Position numbers and translations under genes: made by a program. Below the pieces are notes generated by a model, which saw nothing but the letters and a program-made list of their open reading frames with translations, was not told the origin of the DNA and searched no databases. This document shows positions 41,593 through 49,352 of a DNA stretch of 64,000 nucleotides, in pieces. Each line of letters starts with the position of its first letter. The stretch's first letter is position 1. The DNA is taken from NCBI GenBank assembly GCA_041586155.1, contig JBFHAT010000010.1:1-64000 (forward strand), read 5' to 3'. This DNA is from JBFGJH01 sp041586155 (GTDB lineage Bacteria > Actinomycetota > Acidimicrobiia > Spongiisociales > JAENVV01).

Positions 41593-42518
41593 GTTGCGCC
41601 CGCCTTCACCCGCTCGACGAGTGCAGCTCGCAGTGACGGCGGCGCCACGATTTCTGCCTTCTCGCCGAAGGTGAGGACCCACCCGATGAGGGCGTCCGGG
41701 TTGGCCACGTCGAGGGTGGCGACCAGGGACCCGTCGTCTTGCTCCTGCACGTGAGCCGAGGCGGGGAGCTGGCGCCGTGCCCACCAGGAGACGTCGGCGT
41801 CGAATGCGACCACTCCTTCGAGCGCTTCGCTGCCGCTCTCCCAGGGGGCGCTGGGAATGGCTTCGCGGACGGAGAACCCCGCAGGGCGCTCGAACGCGTC
41901 GGCTTCGCCTTCCGCTTCGAAACGGACGCCCCTGTCGACCCGGTACGCACGCATCTCTCGTTCGGGTAGCTGCTCCCCCACCACGTACCAGTGGCCCCGT
42001 TGATGACGCAAGCCCAGCGGGTTGACCCGACGCTTCCTCTCTCGATAGTCGAACGTGAGACGTCGCCGCTCCGAGATGGCGCTGAAGATGGTCGCCAGGT
42101 CATCGGCGGCCAGCCCGAGGTCGGCGGCCAGCGGTTCGCCCGCTCCGGCCAGGGGCCCACCGCCGAGCTTGAACAGAGCACTGTGCCCGGTACCTTCGCC
42201 CCCCACCCGTACCACCTGGCTCGCCAGCCACAGCGCGGCTCGTTCTTCGTCGGTCAGACCCAGGTCGGGCAGCTCGTACCGGTCGGGATCGACCACGTAA
42301 CCCTGTTCCACTTCCCAGGCGTCGGTGAAGGTGAGCTCGAGGGGGATGCCCATCGACCGGAGGAGGTCCTTGTCGCGCTCGAACATGCGGTGAAACGCCT
42401 CGTCGTTGTCGGGGTCATATCCGGCCACGGTGATCCTGATCTCGTCGGCGGTGACAGGTCGACCCGCGGTCAGCAGAAACGCGAGCAGGTTCATGATCCG
42501 CTCGATGACGTTCTTCAT
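41589..42518 (-). CDS. pafB: WYL-domain regulator PafB
   Basis: A 309-residue partner of PafC with the same order: winged helix (RIMNLLAFLLTAGRPVTADEI), WYL domain (GLRHQRGHWYVVGEQLPEREMRAYRVDR) and WCX domain. In mycobacteria PafBC senses DNA damage and activates repair genes including recA through an alternative promoter. ATG 42518 is used since upstream in-frame codons lie in the repeat-rich intergenic region. A GGGA sits four bases before it. Confidence 0.92.
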   Translation of the reverse strand: MKNVIERIMNLLAFLLTAGRPVTADEIRITVAGYDPDNDEAFHRMFERDKDLLRSMGIPLELTFTDAWEVEQGYVVDPDRYELPDLGLTDEERAALWLASQVVRVGGEGTGHSALFKLGGGPLAGAGEPLAADLGLAADDLATIFSAISERRRLTFDYRERKRRVNPLGLRHQRGHWYVVGEQLPEREMRAYRVDRGVRFEAEGEADAFERPAGFSVREAIPSAPWESGSEALEGVVAFDADVSWWARRQLPASAHVQEQDDGSLVATLDVANPDALIGWVLTFGEKAEIVAPPSLRAALVERVKAGAT

Positions 42519-42623
42519 GAATCCCAATGTAAAAGCCCCAAGCCCCGACAGGAAGCACCGAAGGGGAGCTGTACCCGCCACGGCGCCGACGCTCCAACCG
42601 AACACCCACGAGAGTCGACAGCC

Positions 42624-42743
42624 GTGGGGGTGCTCGAGGGGGCGGCAACCCACCTAGTGGCGGCCAGCCCGGTTGGGGGTGCCCGAGAAGGCGGCAACCC
42701 CCCTAACGGCGGCCAGCGCGGTTGGGGGTGCTCGAGGGGGCGG
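42624..42743. repeat. Tandem direct repeat, 48-49 bp, 2.5 copies
   Basis: Copies begin at 42624, 42672 and 42721. Shared blocks are TGGGGGTGC, CGAG, GGCGGCAACCC and GGCGGCCAGC. The first two copies are complete and differ by a few substitutions and one indel. The third keeps about 23 bases and then diverges. The repeat is rich in G on the plus strand and in C on the paf transcript strand. Confidence 0.75.
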
Positions 42744-42803
42744 ATCCGCCGGCCCCCTCGACCGTGACGGCGGCGACCTGCGCGTCGCCGTCACAAGACG
42801 AGC

Positions 42804-42819
42804 GCGGCCGAGAGGCCGC
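42804..42819. repeat. Hairpin GCGGCC-GAGA-GGCCGC, copy 1
   Basis: A perfect 6-bp stem closed by a GAGA tetraloop on the plus strand (TCTC on the minus strand). The identical 16-mer, plus the following AC, recurs at 42863-42878. Confidence 0.7.
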
Positions 42820-42862
42820 ACCACCAGAACTCGACCCGAGCCTGCGAGGGTCGGAGACCGCC

Positions 42863-42878
42863 GCGGCCGAGAGGCCGC
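42863..42878. repeat. Hairpin GCGGCC-GAGA-GGCCGC, copy 2
   Basis: Identical to the hairpin 59 bases earlier. It ends 34 bases before the pafA stop codon, so one or both copies may mark the 3' end of the pafA transcript on the minus strand. Confidence 0.7.
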
Positions 42879-42912
42879 ACTATCAACTCGGGCGAATCCC
42901 GATTCGCCCGAC

Positions 42913-44268
42913 CTACAACCCGGCGATGAGCTTCTCGACGCGCTCGTCGACGGCTTTGAAGGGATCCTTGCAGAGGACGGTGCGCTGCGCCTGGTCGTTG
43001 AGTTTGAGGTGCACCCAATCGACGGTGAAATCCCGTTTTCGTGCCTTGGCGGCCTTGATGAACTCGCCGCGGAGTCGGGCTCTGGTGGTCTGGGGAGGGA
43101 CGATCATGGCGTTGGCGATGGCTCCATCGGTGACGACCCGATCGACGTATCCACGCCTGGCGAGGATGTAGTAGAGGCCTCGCTTCTGATTGACGTCGTG
43201 GTAGCTGAGGTCGAGCATCGCCAGACGGGGGTGCGAGAGGGGGAGGTCCCACTTTTCTCGGTAGCGGTGCAGTAGGTGGAACTTGGTGACCCAGTCGACC
43301 TCTCGCTCGAGGGACAGCGGGTCCTTTTCGAGGCCGGTCAGGAGGTTCTCCCACATTTCGATCGCACGTTGCACTTCGTGTGGGAATCCGGGCGATCGGG
43401 CATATCGCATCGCCCGGTCCAGGTATTCCCATTGGATGTCGAGTGCGGACAGCTCCCGCCCGTTGGCGAGTCGAACCTTCCGCCGGCATGTCACGTCGTG
43501 GGCGATCTCGCGGATGGCGCGGATGGGGTTCTCGAGCGTGACGTCGCGGAAGACGACGTCGTCTTCGAGCATCTGGAGTAGCCCGGCGGTGGCGCCGACT
43601 TTCACGTAGTTGATGTATTCGGACATGTTGGAGTCGCCGGCGATCACGTGCAGCCGGCGGAACCGCTCCGCGTCGGCGTGCGGCTCGTCGCGAGTGTTGA
43701 TGATGGGACGGCTGCGGGTGGTGGCAGATGACACGCCTTCCCAGATGTGCTCGGCTCGCTGCGCCATCGAGAACACCGTCCCTCGTGCGGTTTGCAGCAG
43801 CTTGCCCGCGCCCGACCAGATCTGGCGCGTGACGAGGAACGGGATGAGGGTGTCGACGACCCGTTGGAAGTCGCCGTGCCGGGCCACCAGGTAGTTCTCG
43901 TGACACCCGTACGAGTTGCCTGCCGAGTCGGTGTTGTTCTTGAAGAGATAGATCTCTCCGCGAATGCCCTCCTCGGCGAGCCGCTCCTCGGCCGATCCGA
44001 CGAGGCTCTCGAGGACGCGTTCGCCGGCCTTGTCGTGGGCGACCAGCTCGTAGAGGGAATCGCATTCCGGAGTCGCGTACTCGGGGTGTGACCCGACGTC
44101 TAGGTATAGGCGTGCACCGTTCTCCAGGAACACGTTGGACGATCGGCCCCAGCTCACGACCCGCCGGAACAGGTAGCGGGCGACTTCGTCGGGACTAAGG
44201 CGGCGCTGACCCCTCAACGTGCAGGTGACGCCGTACTCGTTTTCGATGCCGAAGATCCGTCGGTCCAC
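42913..44268 (-). CDS. pafA: Pup-protein ligase PafA
   Basis: A 451-residue carboxylate-amine ligase related to glutamine synthetase. It joins the C-terminal Glu of Pup to lysines of target proteins. The catalytic opening RRIFGIENEYGVTC holds the Mg/ATP-binding Glu; the conserved Asp is in LYLDVGSHPEYATPE; FKNNTDSAGNSYGCHENY and PIINTRDEPHADAE are family signatures. The insert called the Dop loop is absent, which separates it from Dop. The start is GTG. It begins about 40 bases after prcA. Confidence 0.97.
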   Translation of the reverse strand: MDRRIFGIENEYGVTCTLRGQRRLSPDEVARYLFRRVVSWGRSSNVFLENGARLYLDVGSHPEYATPECDSLYELVAHDKAGERVLESLVGSAEERLAEEGIRGEIYLFKNNTDSAGNSYGCHENYLVARHGDFQRVVDTLIPFLVTRQIWSGAGKLLQTARGTVFSMAQRAEHIWEGVSSATTRSRPIINTRDEPHADAERFRRLHVIAGDSNMSEYINYVKVGATAGLLQMLEDDVVFRDVTLENPIRAIREIAHDVTCRRKVRLANGRELSALDIQWEYLDRAMRYARSPGFPHEVQRAIEMWENLLTGLEKDPLSLEREVDWVTKFHLLHRYREKWDLPLSHPRLAMLDLSYHDVNQKRGLYYILARRGYVDRVVTDGAIANAMIVPPQTTRARLRGEFIKAAKARKRDFTVDWVHLKLNDQAQRTVLCKDPFKAVDERVEKLIAGL

Positions 44269-44309
44269 GACGGCAGCCTACCGCCCGGCTCCCGTTGCGG
44301 GACAGATCA

Positions 44310-44987
44310 TCATTGCTCGCCGAGCGCGGCGGCGATCTCCTCGTCGGTCAGCCGGCGGAAGCTGCGGCGTTTACCGTTCCTCTCGAGCACGGCAGCTTCC
44401 CAGCCGGAGGCTTCAGGGCGATCGTCTGCGAAGGCGGATGCTCCTGCCCGGAGGGCGGCGTCGAGGCCGAGTCCGTCGTCCCACGCTCCTTCGAGTCGTT
44501 CATTCATGTCATCGGCGTGGCCACCAATGGAGGTGAAGCGACGCTCGTCGTTGAGGGTGCCGTCGTAGAGGATCCGATAGAAGCGGTTGTCCTCCGGCTG
44601 CACGCCGAGTTCTGCCACCAGCAGCTCGACTTCGTACGGCTTGATTTCGTGGGTGAAGATGTTGCCGAGGGTCTGAGCAAAGGCGTTGGCGAGGGATTTG
44701 GCGAGCACGTCTCCCCGACCGTAGAGGTAGCCCTTCATGTCGGCATGCCGGATTCCCGCAACGCGGAGCAGCTCGAACTCGTTGAACCGTCCCACTCCGC
44801 AGAATGCGATCCGGTCGTACACCTCGGAGATCTTGTGGAGCGTGCGACTGGGATTCTCCGCCAGCATCAGCAGACCATCGGCGTATTCCATGGCCACGAT
44901 CGACCGTCCGCGGGCGATGCCCTTGCGGGCGAATTCAGCTCGGTCCTTGACGAGCTGTTCGGGCGGCACATAGAACGGCATCGTCAT
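44310..44987 (-). CDS. prcA: 20S proteasome alpha subunit PrcA
   Basis: A 225-residue alpha subunit that forms the outer rings of the 20S core and its gate. The N-terminal H0 helix region YVPPEQLVKDRAEFARKGIARGRSIVAM and the core AENPSRTLHKISEVYDRIAF are close to mycobacterial PrcA. It lacks the usual catalytic Thr, as expected. ATG 44987 overlaps the prcB stop (ATGA). The C-terminal tail is shorter than in M. tuberculosis. Confidence 0.96.
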   Translation of the reverse strand: MTMPFYVPPEQLVKDRAEFARKGIARGRSIVAMEYADGLLMLAENPSRTLHKISEVYDRIAFCGVGRFNEFELLRVAGIRHADMKGYLYGRGDVLAKSLANAFAQTLGNIFTHEIKPYEVELLVAELGVQPEDNRFYRILYDGTLNDERRFTSIGGHADDMNERLEGAWDDGLGLDAALRAGASAFADDRPEASGWEAAVLERNGKRRSFRRLTDEEIAAALGEQ

Positions 44988-45793
44988 CGGATGCGCTCCA
45001 GTGCCCGCTCGGCTGCGGCGCGAACTTCGACTTCACCCAACTCGACGAAACCTTCGCCGGTGACCGCGACCACGTTGGGGAGGATGCCCCGCCTCAGATC
45101 GGGCCCGCCGGTCGCAACGTCTTCCTCAGCCGCGGCGACGAGTGCGCCAAGGGTCAGGTCGAGGGCGGCCGCCCGGTCGAGGCCGGTTTCGTATCGGTTG
45201 CGGAGAAAGGCGAGCGCCTCGCCTGCGCCGGATCCGGTGGCGGCGAATTCCTGCTCTTCGTAGGTGCCCCCGACGACATCGAACGTGAACAGGCGACCGG
45301 TGCTCGCCACTCGGTCGTATCCGGCGAACAGCGGTATCACCACTAGTCCTTGAAACGCCATAGGCAGCTGCTGGCGGACCATGCGGGCGAGGAAGTTGGC
45401 TTTGCCGTCGAGGCTCAGTCGGGTGCCTTCCAGTTTCTCATAGTGCTCGAGCTCGGTCTGGAAGAGTCGCACCATCTCGAGGGCGAGCCCGGCGGTACCC
45501 GAAATCGCCACTGCCGAGTAGTCATCGGCCGCAAACACTTTCTGGACGCGCCGATGGGCTATGGAGTAGCCGCTGGTGGCCTGGCGGTCGCCGACCATGA
45601 TGACGCCTTCGGCGAACTGTGCGGCCAGCACCGTGGTGGCTTCCGGCACCGAGACGAGTCGGCCGTCGACGTCGATCGGGGCCGGTTCGAAGCCGGCGGA
45701 GCGCAATAGCGAGGAAAAACCCTCGGGACGGCCTCCGATGCCGGAGGGAAGGAGGTGCGAGATCGTGGGAGGTGAAGGCCTCTCTGCCGTCAC
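44984..45793 (-). CDS. prcB: 20S proteasome beta subunit PrcB
   Basis: A 269-residue precursor. Autoprocessing before Thr53 (EA|TTVLAAQF) would expose the N-terminal nucleophile and leave a 217-residue mature subunit. The 52-residue propeptide includes the FSSLLRSAG segment. The core has VGDRQATSGYSIAHRRVQKVF with the Asp and Lys of the active site. GTG 45793 overlaps the pup stop (GTGA); the 125-codon upstream extension is pup and dop in another frame. Confidence 0.96.
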   Translation of the reverse strand: MTAERPSPPTISHLLPSGIGGRPEGFSSLLRSAGFEPAPIDVDGRLVSVPEATTVLAAQFAEGVIMVGDRQATSGYSIAHRRVQKVFAADDYSAVAISGTAGLALEMVRLFQTELEHYEKLEGTRLSLDGKANFLARMVRQQLPMAFQGLVVIPLFAGYDRVASTGRLFTFDVVGGTYEEQEFAATGSGAGEALAFLRNRYETGLDRAAALDLTLGALVAAAEEDVATGGPDLRRGILPNVVAVTGEGFVELGEVEVRAAAERALERIR

Positions 45794-45975
45794 TCTCCAC
45801 CTTTTTGCACGTAGTTCTTGACGAATTCCTCGGCGTTTTCTTCGAGCACCGAGTCGATCTCGTCGAGCAGCTCGTCGATGGCCTCGGTGGTTTGGGACGC
45901 GGTGACCTCCACCTCGTCCTGGTCGTACGGCTCGTTCTCGTGCCGCCGGGACCGACGCTGTTCTTGTTCTGCCAT
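45790..45975 (-). CDS. pup: Prokaryotic ubiquitin-like protein Pup
   Basis: A 61-residue protein, disordered and acidic, with the helical Mpa-binding region TTEAIDELLDEIDSVLEENAEEFVKNYVQ and a C-terminal Gly-Gly-Glu. Because the last residue is already Glu, no deamidation is needed before PafA attaches it. Most mycobacterial Pups end in GGQ and need Dop for that step. It lies three bases after dop and overlaps prcB by four, the classic dop-pup-prcB-prcA order. Confidence 0.97.
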   Translation of the reverse strand: MAEQEQRRSRRHENEPYDQDEVEVTASQTTEAIDELLDEIDSVLEENAEEFVKNYVQKGGE

Positions 45976-45978
45976 GTC

Positions 45979-47454
45979 TCAGCCACCTCCAAGCGCGGCG
46001 AGCAACTCTGCGGCATCGGCCGCTTCGTCGAGCAGCTTCTCGGTCAGTTCCCGAGTGCCGCGCCTCGGTTCCATCATAGGCACCCGTTTCAACAACTCGT
46101 GTCCGGTGTCGAACACGAGCGAGTCCCAGTTGGCCGCCACCAGGCTCTCCGGATACTGCTGGACGCACCTACCCCGGAAGTAGGCCCGGGTGTCTGTGGG
46201 CGGCTGGAGCATGGCGTCGGCGACCTGGGAGTCGTCGAACAGCCGGCGGATCCTGCCAGCGCCGAGCAGCTTGTGGTACAGCGATCTCGCAGGGTCGACG
46301 TCGTGGTACTGCAGGTCGACTGCGGCGAGTTTGGCGTCCTCCCAGGCGGAACCGCGATCGACGAAGCCCCGCAGGAGCTGGTATTTGGCGACCCAGTCCA
46401 GGCGGTCGGCGGCCAGCATCGGGTCGCGTTGAAGGTCGGTGAGGAGGTCGGACCATTCGGCCAAAACCTGATCGGTCACCGCGTCATCACGCGACTTCTC
46501 GGCGTACTTGGTCAACCACTCCAGATATTGGAATTGAAGTTCGAGGGCGGTGGCTGTGCCGCCGTCGGCGAGCGGCAGCGGCATGCGGAGATCCACGTCG
46601 TGACTCACTTGCCAGCACGCAGCGACCGGATCGGCGAGGCGAAGCGGATCGGGTAGCGCCCCGTCTTCGAGGGCCGACAGAAAGAGCTCACCGATGCCCA
46701 GCTTGAGGAACGTCTGCACTTCCGACAGGTTGGCGTCGGCGATGATCACATGCAGCCGGCGGTACTGCTCGGGGTCTGCGTGGGGCTCGTCCCGGGTGTT
46801 GATGATGGGCCGCTTCAGCGTGGTTTCGAGTCCAACCTCTTCTTCGAAGAAGTCGGCGCGTTGGGTGATCTGGTAAGGCACGGCCGGCCGATCGTTCTCG
46901 CTTCCAACCTTGCCGGACCCGGTGATGATCTGGCGGGTGACGAGCATTGTGGTCATGAAGTGGATGATGTCGCCGAACGGGATCGCCCGCGAGATGAGGT
47001 AATTCTCGTGCGCACCGTACGAGTTGCCTTTGCCGTCCGAGTTGTTCTTGTAGATCCCGACCACTTCGCCGGCCGCGACCATCTGTTGGGCGGAGGCGGC
47101 GGCGGCCGCCATCACGGCTTCGCCGACCTTGTCGTAGAGGGCAGCCGTACGCGGATCGGCCGCCTCCGGAGCCGAGTACTCCGGGTGGGCATGGTCGACG
47201 TACAGTCGCGCCCCATTGGACAACACCATGTTGACCACACCCGATTCGTAGTCTCCGGCGGCGCCGGACTCGAATCCGAAGCCTCTGGCGTCGCGCCCTG
47301 GCGATTCCTCCTCGAACGACCACTGCACCCTGGCTCTTGCACCTTCGTAGGCGTTGATGACGAAACCGGAAGCCAGCGACGGGTTGAAGTCGGCTCGGTT
47401 GCGGATCGAGATCCCAAACTCGGTTTCGGTCCCGATGACCTTCGGGAGCGCCAT
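45979..47454 (-). CDS. dop: Pup deamidase/depupylase Dop
   Basis: A 491-residue homologue of PafA. It opens VIGTETEFGISIRN, contains the acidic Dop-loop insert (about residues 42-68, EEESPGRDARGFGFESGAAG) absent from PafA, and the conserved Asp in ARLYVDHAHPEYSAPE. Signatures YKNNSDGKGNSYGAHENY and PIINTRDEPHADPEQYR follow. With Pup already ending in Glu its likely role is depupylation. It is three bases from mpa and three from pup. Confidence 0.96.
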   Translation of the reverse strand: MALPKVIGTETEFGISIRNRADFNPSLASGFVINAYEGARARVQWSFEEESPGRDARGFGFESGAAGDYESGVVNMVLSNGARLYVDHAHPEYSAPEAADPRTAALYDKVGEAVMAAAAASAQQMVAAGEVVGIYKNNSDGKGNSYGAHENYLISRAIPFGDIIHFMTTMLVTRQIITGSGKVGSENDRPAVPYQITQRADFFEEEVGLETTLKRPIINTRDEPHADPEQYRRLHVIIADANLSEVQTFLKLGIGELFLSALEDGALPDPLRLADPVAACWQVSHDVDLRMPLPLADGGTATALELQFQYLEWLTKYAEKSRDDAVTDQVLAEWSDLLTDLQRDPMLAADRLDWVAKYQLLRGFVDRGSAWEDAKLAAVDLQYHDVDPARSLYHKLLGAGRIRRLFDDSQVADAMLQPPTDTRAYFRGRCVQQYPESLVAANWDSLVFDTGHELLKRVPMMEPRRGTRELTEKLLDEAADAAELLAALGGG

Positions 47455-47457
47455 CGG

Positions 47458-49161
47458 CTAGAGGTACTGGCCGGTGGTCATGGCTTCGATGGCGCGACTT
47501 TCGGTGTCACCGTCGATCAGCGTACGCACGTACACGATCCGCTCCCCCTTCTTGCCCGAGATCTTTGCCCAGTCATCTGGGTTGGTGGTGTTGGGCAGAT
47601 CCTCGTGCTCTTTGAATTCTTGTGTGATGGCGTTTATGAGGTCGGACTTGCGGATCCCACCTTCGCCGCTGGTGATCTGGCGCTTGATGGCGTCCTTCTT
47701 GGCGCGCCGCACGACGTTCTCGATCATCGCGCCGCTGGAGAAGTCCTTGAAGTACAGGACCTCGCGATCCCCGTTGGCGTATGTCACTTCGAGGAATCGG
47801 TTCGTATCGTCGGTTGAGTACATGCGTGCCACGGTCTCGTCGATGAGGCGACCAATGTGGGCGGATGGATCGTCGCCGAACTCGGCGTAGGGCAGCTCCT
47901 CGGTGAGGTAGATGCCGAATATGTCACGGGCGGCTTCTTCATCGGGCCGGCTGATCTTGATCTTGACGTCGAGGCGGCCGGGCCGGAGGATCGCCGGGTC
48001 GATCAGGTCCTCGCGGTTGGACGCACCGATCACGATCACGTTCTTCAGCCCCTCGACGCCGTCGAGCTCGGACAGGAGCTGGGGGACGATCGTGGACTCG
48101 ACATCGGACGAGACACCTGTGCCCCGGGTCCGGAACAGTGAGTCCATCTCGTCGAAGAACACGATGACGGGCACACCTTCCTCGGCCTTGTCCTTGGCTC
48201 GTTGGAAGATGAGCCGGATCTGGCGCTCGGTTTCGCCGACGTACTTGTTGAGCAGCTCTGGCCCTTTGATGTTCAGGAAGTACGAGCGGGCGTCGCTCCT
48301 TCCGGAGCGTTCGGCGACTGCCGTCGCCAGGCTGTTGGCCACGGCCTTGGCGATGAGCGTCTTGCCGCAGCCGGGTGGGCCGTACAACAAGATCCCCTTC
48401 GGGGCCTCGAGCCGGTACTCGTCGAAGAGCTGTTTGTGCACGTACGGCAGTTCGACTGCGTCCCGGATGGATTCGATCTGGGCGGCCAGACCGCCCACCT
48501 TCGTGTAGTCGACGTCTGGAACTTCCTCCAACACGAGATCCTCGACTTCGGGACGTGCCAGCTTTTCGAAGATCAACCCGGTCCGGGAGTCCAGTCGTAC
48601 GTGATCGCCCGGTCGGAGTACCACATCGACCATTGGCTCCGCACGGTCAACGACCCGCTCATCGTCGGCGTGGACCATCACCAACAGCCGCCCGTCGGCC
48701 AGGGCCTCCTTGACGGCAACCACGTCCCCGATGTGATCGAACGTGCGGATGTCGACGATGTTGTACGCCTCGTTGAGCAGGACCTCCTGTCCGATCTGTA
48801 GCTGCTTCACCTCGATGGACGGCTGGGCCATCACTCGCAGTTTGCGTCCGGCGGTGCTGATGTCGACCGACCCATCTTCGTTCACGTCGAGGACAACACC
48901 GAACGAGTTGGGTGGGGCCGACAGCTTCTCGACCTCCTGGCGGAGCACGGCGAGCTGTTCACGCGCCTCCTCGAGCACGGTGGCGAGCTTCTCGTTCTGT
49001 TGCGACGCCTGCAACAGCTTGCCCTTCGTTTCCACGAGCTGCTCTTCGAGGATACGGATGCGACGGGGCCCGTCCTGCAGACGAGAACGCAATGTCGTGA
49101 GCTCGCCCTGGAGCTGACGGACTGTCTCCTGCAGCGCCTCGATGTTGGGTTGCTGGCTCAT
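47458..49161 (-). CDS. mpa: Proteasome ATPase Mpa/ARC
   Basis: A 567-residue AAA ATPase that unfolds pupylated proteins into the 20S core. An N-terminal coiled coil (about 8-80) binds Pup, two OB folds follow (about 85-205), then the AAA domain: Walker A GPPGCGKT at 261-268, Walker B VFFDEMDSLF, and arginine-finger region VIGASNREDLIDPAILRPGRLD. The protein ends in GQYL, the conserved C-terminal proteasome-docking motif. ATG 49161 has GGGAAG immediately upstream and GAGGAG further up. It is divergent from the trmI side. Confidence 0.97.
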   Translation of the reverse strand: MSQQPNIEALQETVRQLQGELTTLRSRLQDGPRRIRILEEQLVETKGKLLQASQQNEKLATVLEEAREQLAVLRQEVEKLSAPPNSFGVVLDVNEDGSVDISTAGRKLRVMAQPSIEVKQLQIGQEVLLNEAYNIVDIRTFDHIGDVVAVKEALADGRLLVMVHADDERVVDRAEPMVDVVLRPGDHVRLDSRTGLIFEKLARPEVEDLVLEEVPDVDYTKVGGLAAQIESIRDAVELPYVHKQLFDEYRLEAPKGILLYGPPGCGKTLIAKAVANSLATAVAERSGRSDARSYFLNIKGPELLNKYVGETERQIRLIFQRAKDKAEEGVPVIVFFDEMDSLFRTRGTGVSSDVESTIVPQLLSELDGVEGLKNVIVIGASNREDLIDPAILRPGRLDVKIKISRPDEEAARDIFGIYLTEELPYAEFGDDPSAHIGRLIDETVARMYSTDDTNRFLEVTYANGDREVLYFKDFSSGAMIENVVRRAKKDAIKRQITSGEGGIRKSDLINAITQEFKEHEDLPNTTNPDDWAKISGKKGERIVYVRTLIDGDTESRAIEAMTTGQYL

Positions 49162-49187
49162 CTTCCCTACTCCTCGTGGAGAGGCCG

Positions 49188-49193
49188 AGTATA
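49188..49193 (-). promoter_or_regulatory. Putative -10 box of the mpa operon
   Basis: TATACT on the minus strand lies 26 bases before the mpa ATG, leaving room for a short leader that carries GAGGAGTAGGGAAG. The -35 region is poor (TGGGCG at 17 bp spacing). It faces away from the plus-strand -10 box at 49247. Confidence 0.5.
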
Positions 49194-49246
49194 CGGAAGC
49201 GGCGAAGTTGCGCCCATCCTTTCCTCGCGCCCTCCCGTGGCCGCCG

Positions 49247-49252
49247 TACACT
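49247..49252 (+). promoter_or_regulatory. Putative -10 box of a leaderless promoter
   Basis: TACACT lies eight bases before the ATG of the 29-residue membrane ORF and no ribosome binding site is present. It would drive that ORF and trmI. Confidence 0.4.
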
Positions 49253-49260
49253 ACGACGTC

Positions 49261-49350
49261 ATGCGGAATCGGAGGACCTTACAGATCATCATCTGGGTGC
49301 TGGTCATCGCCATGGTCCTGACGCTGATGGCAGCGCTCCTGGCCAATTGA
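49261..49350 (+). CDS. Mini membrane protein preceding trmI
   Basis: A 29-residue ORF, MRNRRTLQ then a single hydrophobic helix (IIIWVLVIAMVLTLMAALLA). Its TGA overlaps a TTG in the trmI frame (TTGA, 49347-49350) and lies three bases before the trmI GTG. A basic N terminus and one helix fit an inner-membrane miniprotein. It may be a real protein, a leader or both. Confidence 0.5.
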   Translation: MRNRRTLQIIIWVLVIAMVLTLMAALLAN

Positions 49351-49352
49351 GC

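Larger units (their letters stand above)
42519..42912. other. Repeat-rich gap between pafA and pafB
   Basis: About 390 bases with no convincing gene on either strand. It contains 2.5 copies of a 48-49 bp tandem repeat (42624-42743) and two identical 16-bp hairpin repeats (42804-42819 and 42863-42878). It lies within the otherwise tightly packed pup-proteasome to tat gene series, between pafA (43 kb side, upstream) and pafB. The pafB promoter, if any, must be here. Confidence 0.6.

Noticed and set aside
42624..42878. Possible CRISPR array
   Set aside because: The repeat units are contiguous or palindromic, with no unique spacers of constant length and no cas genes.
45793..46168. 125-residue N-terminal extension of PrcB
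   Set aside because: The extension is pup and dop in another frame and is Arg-rich; the GTG overlapping the pup stop gives a normal propeptide length.
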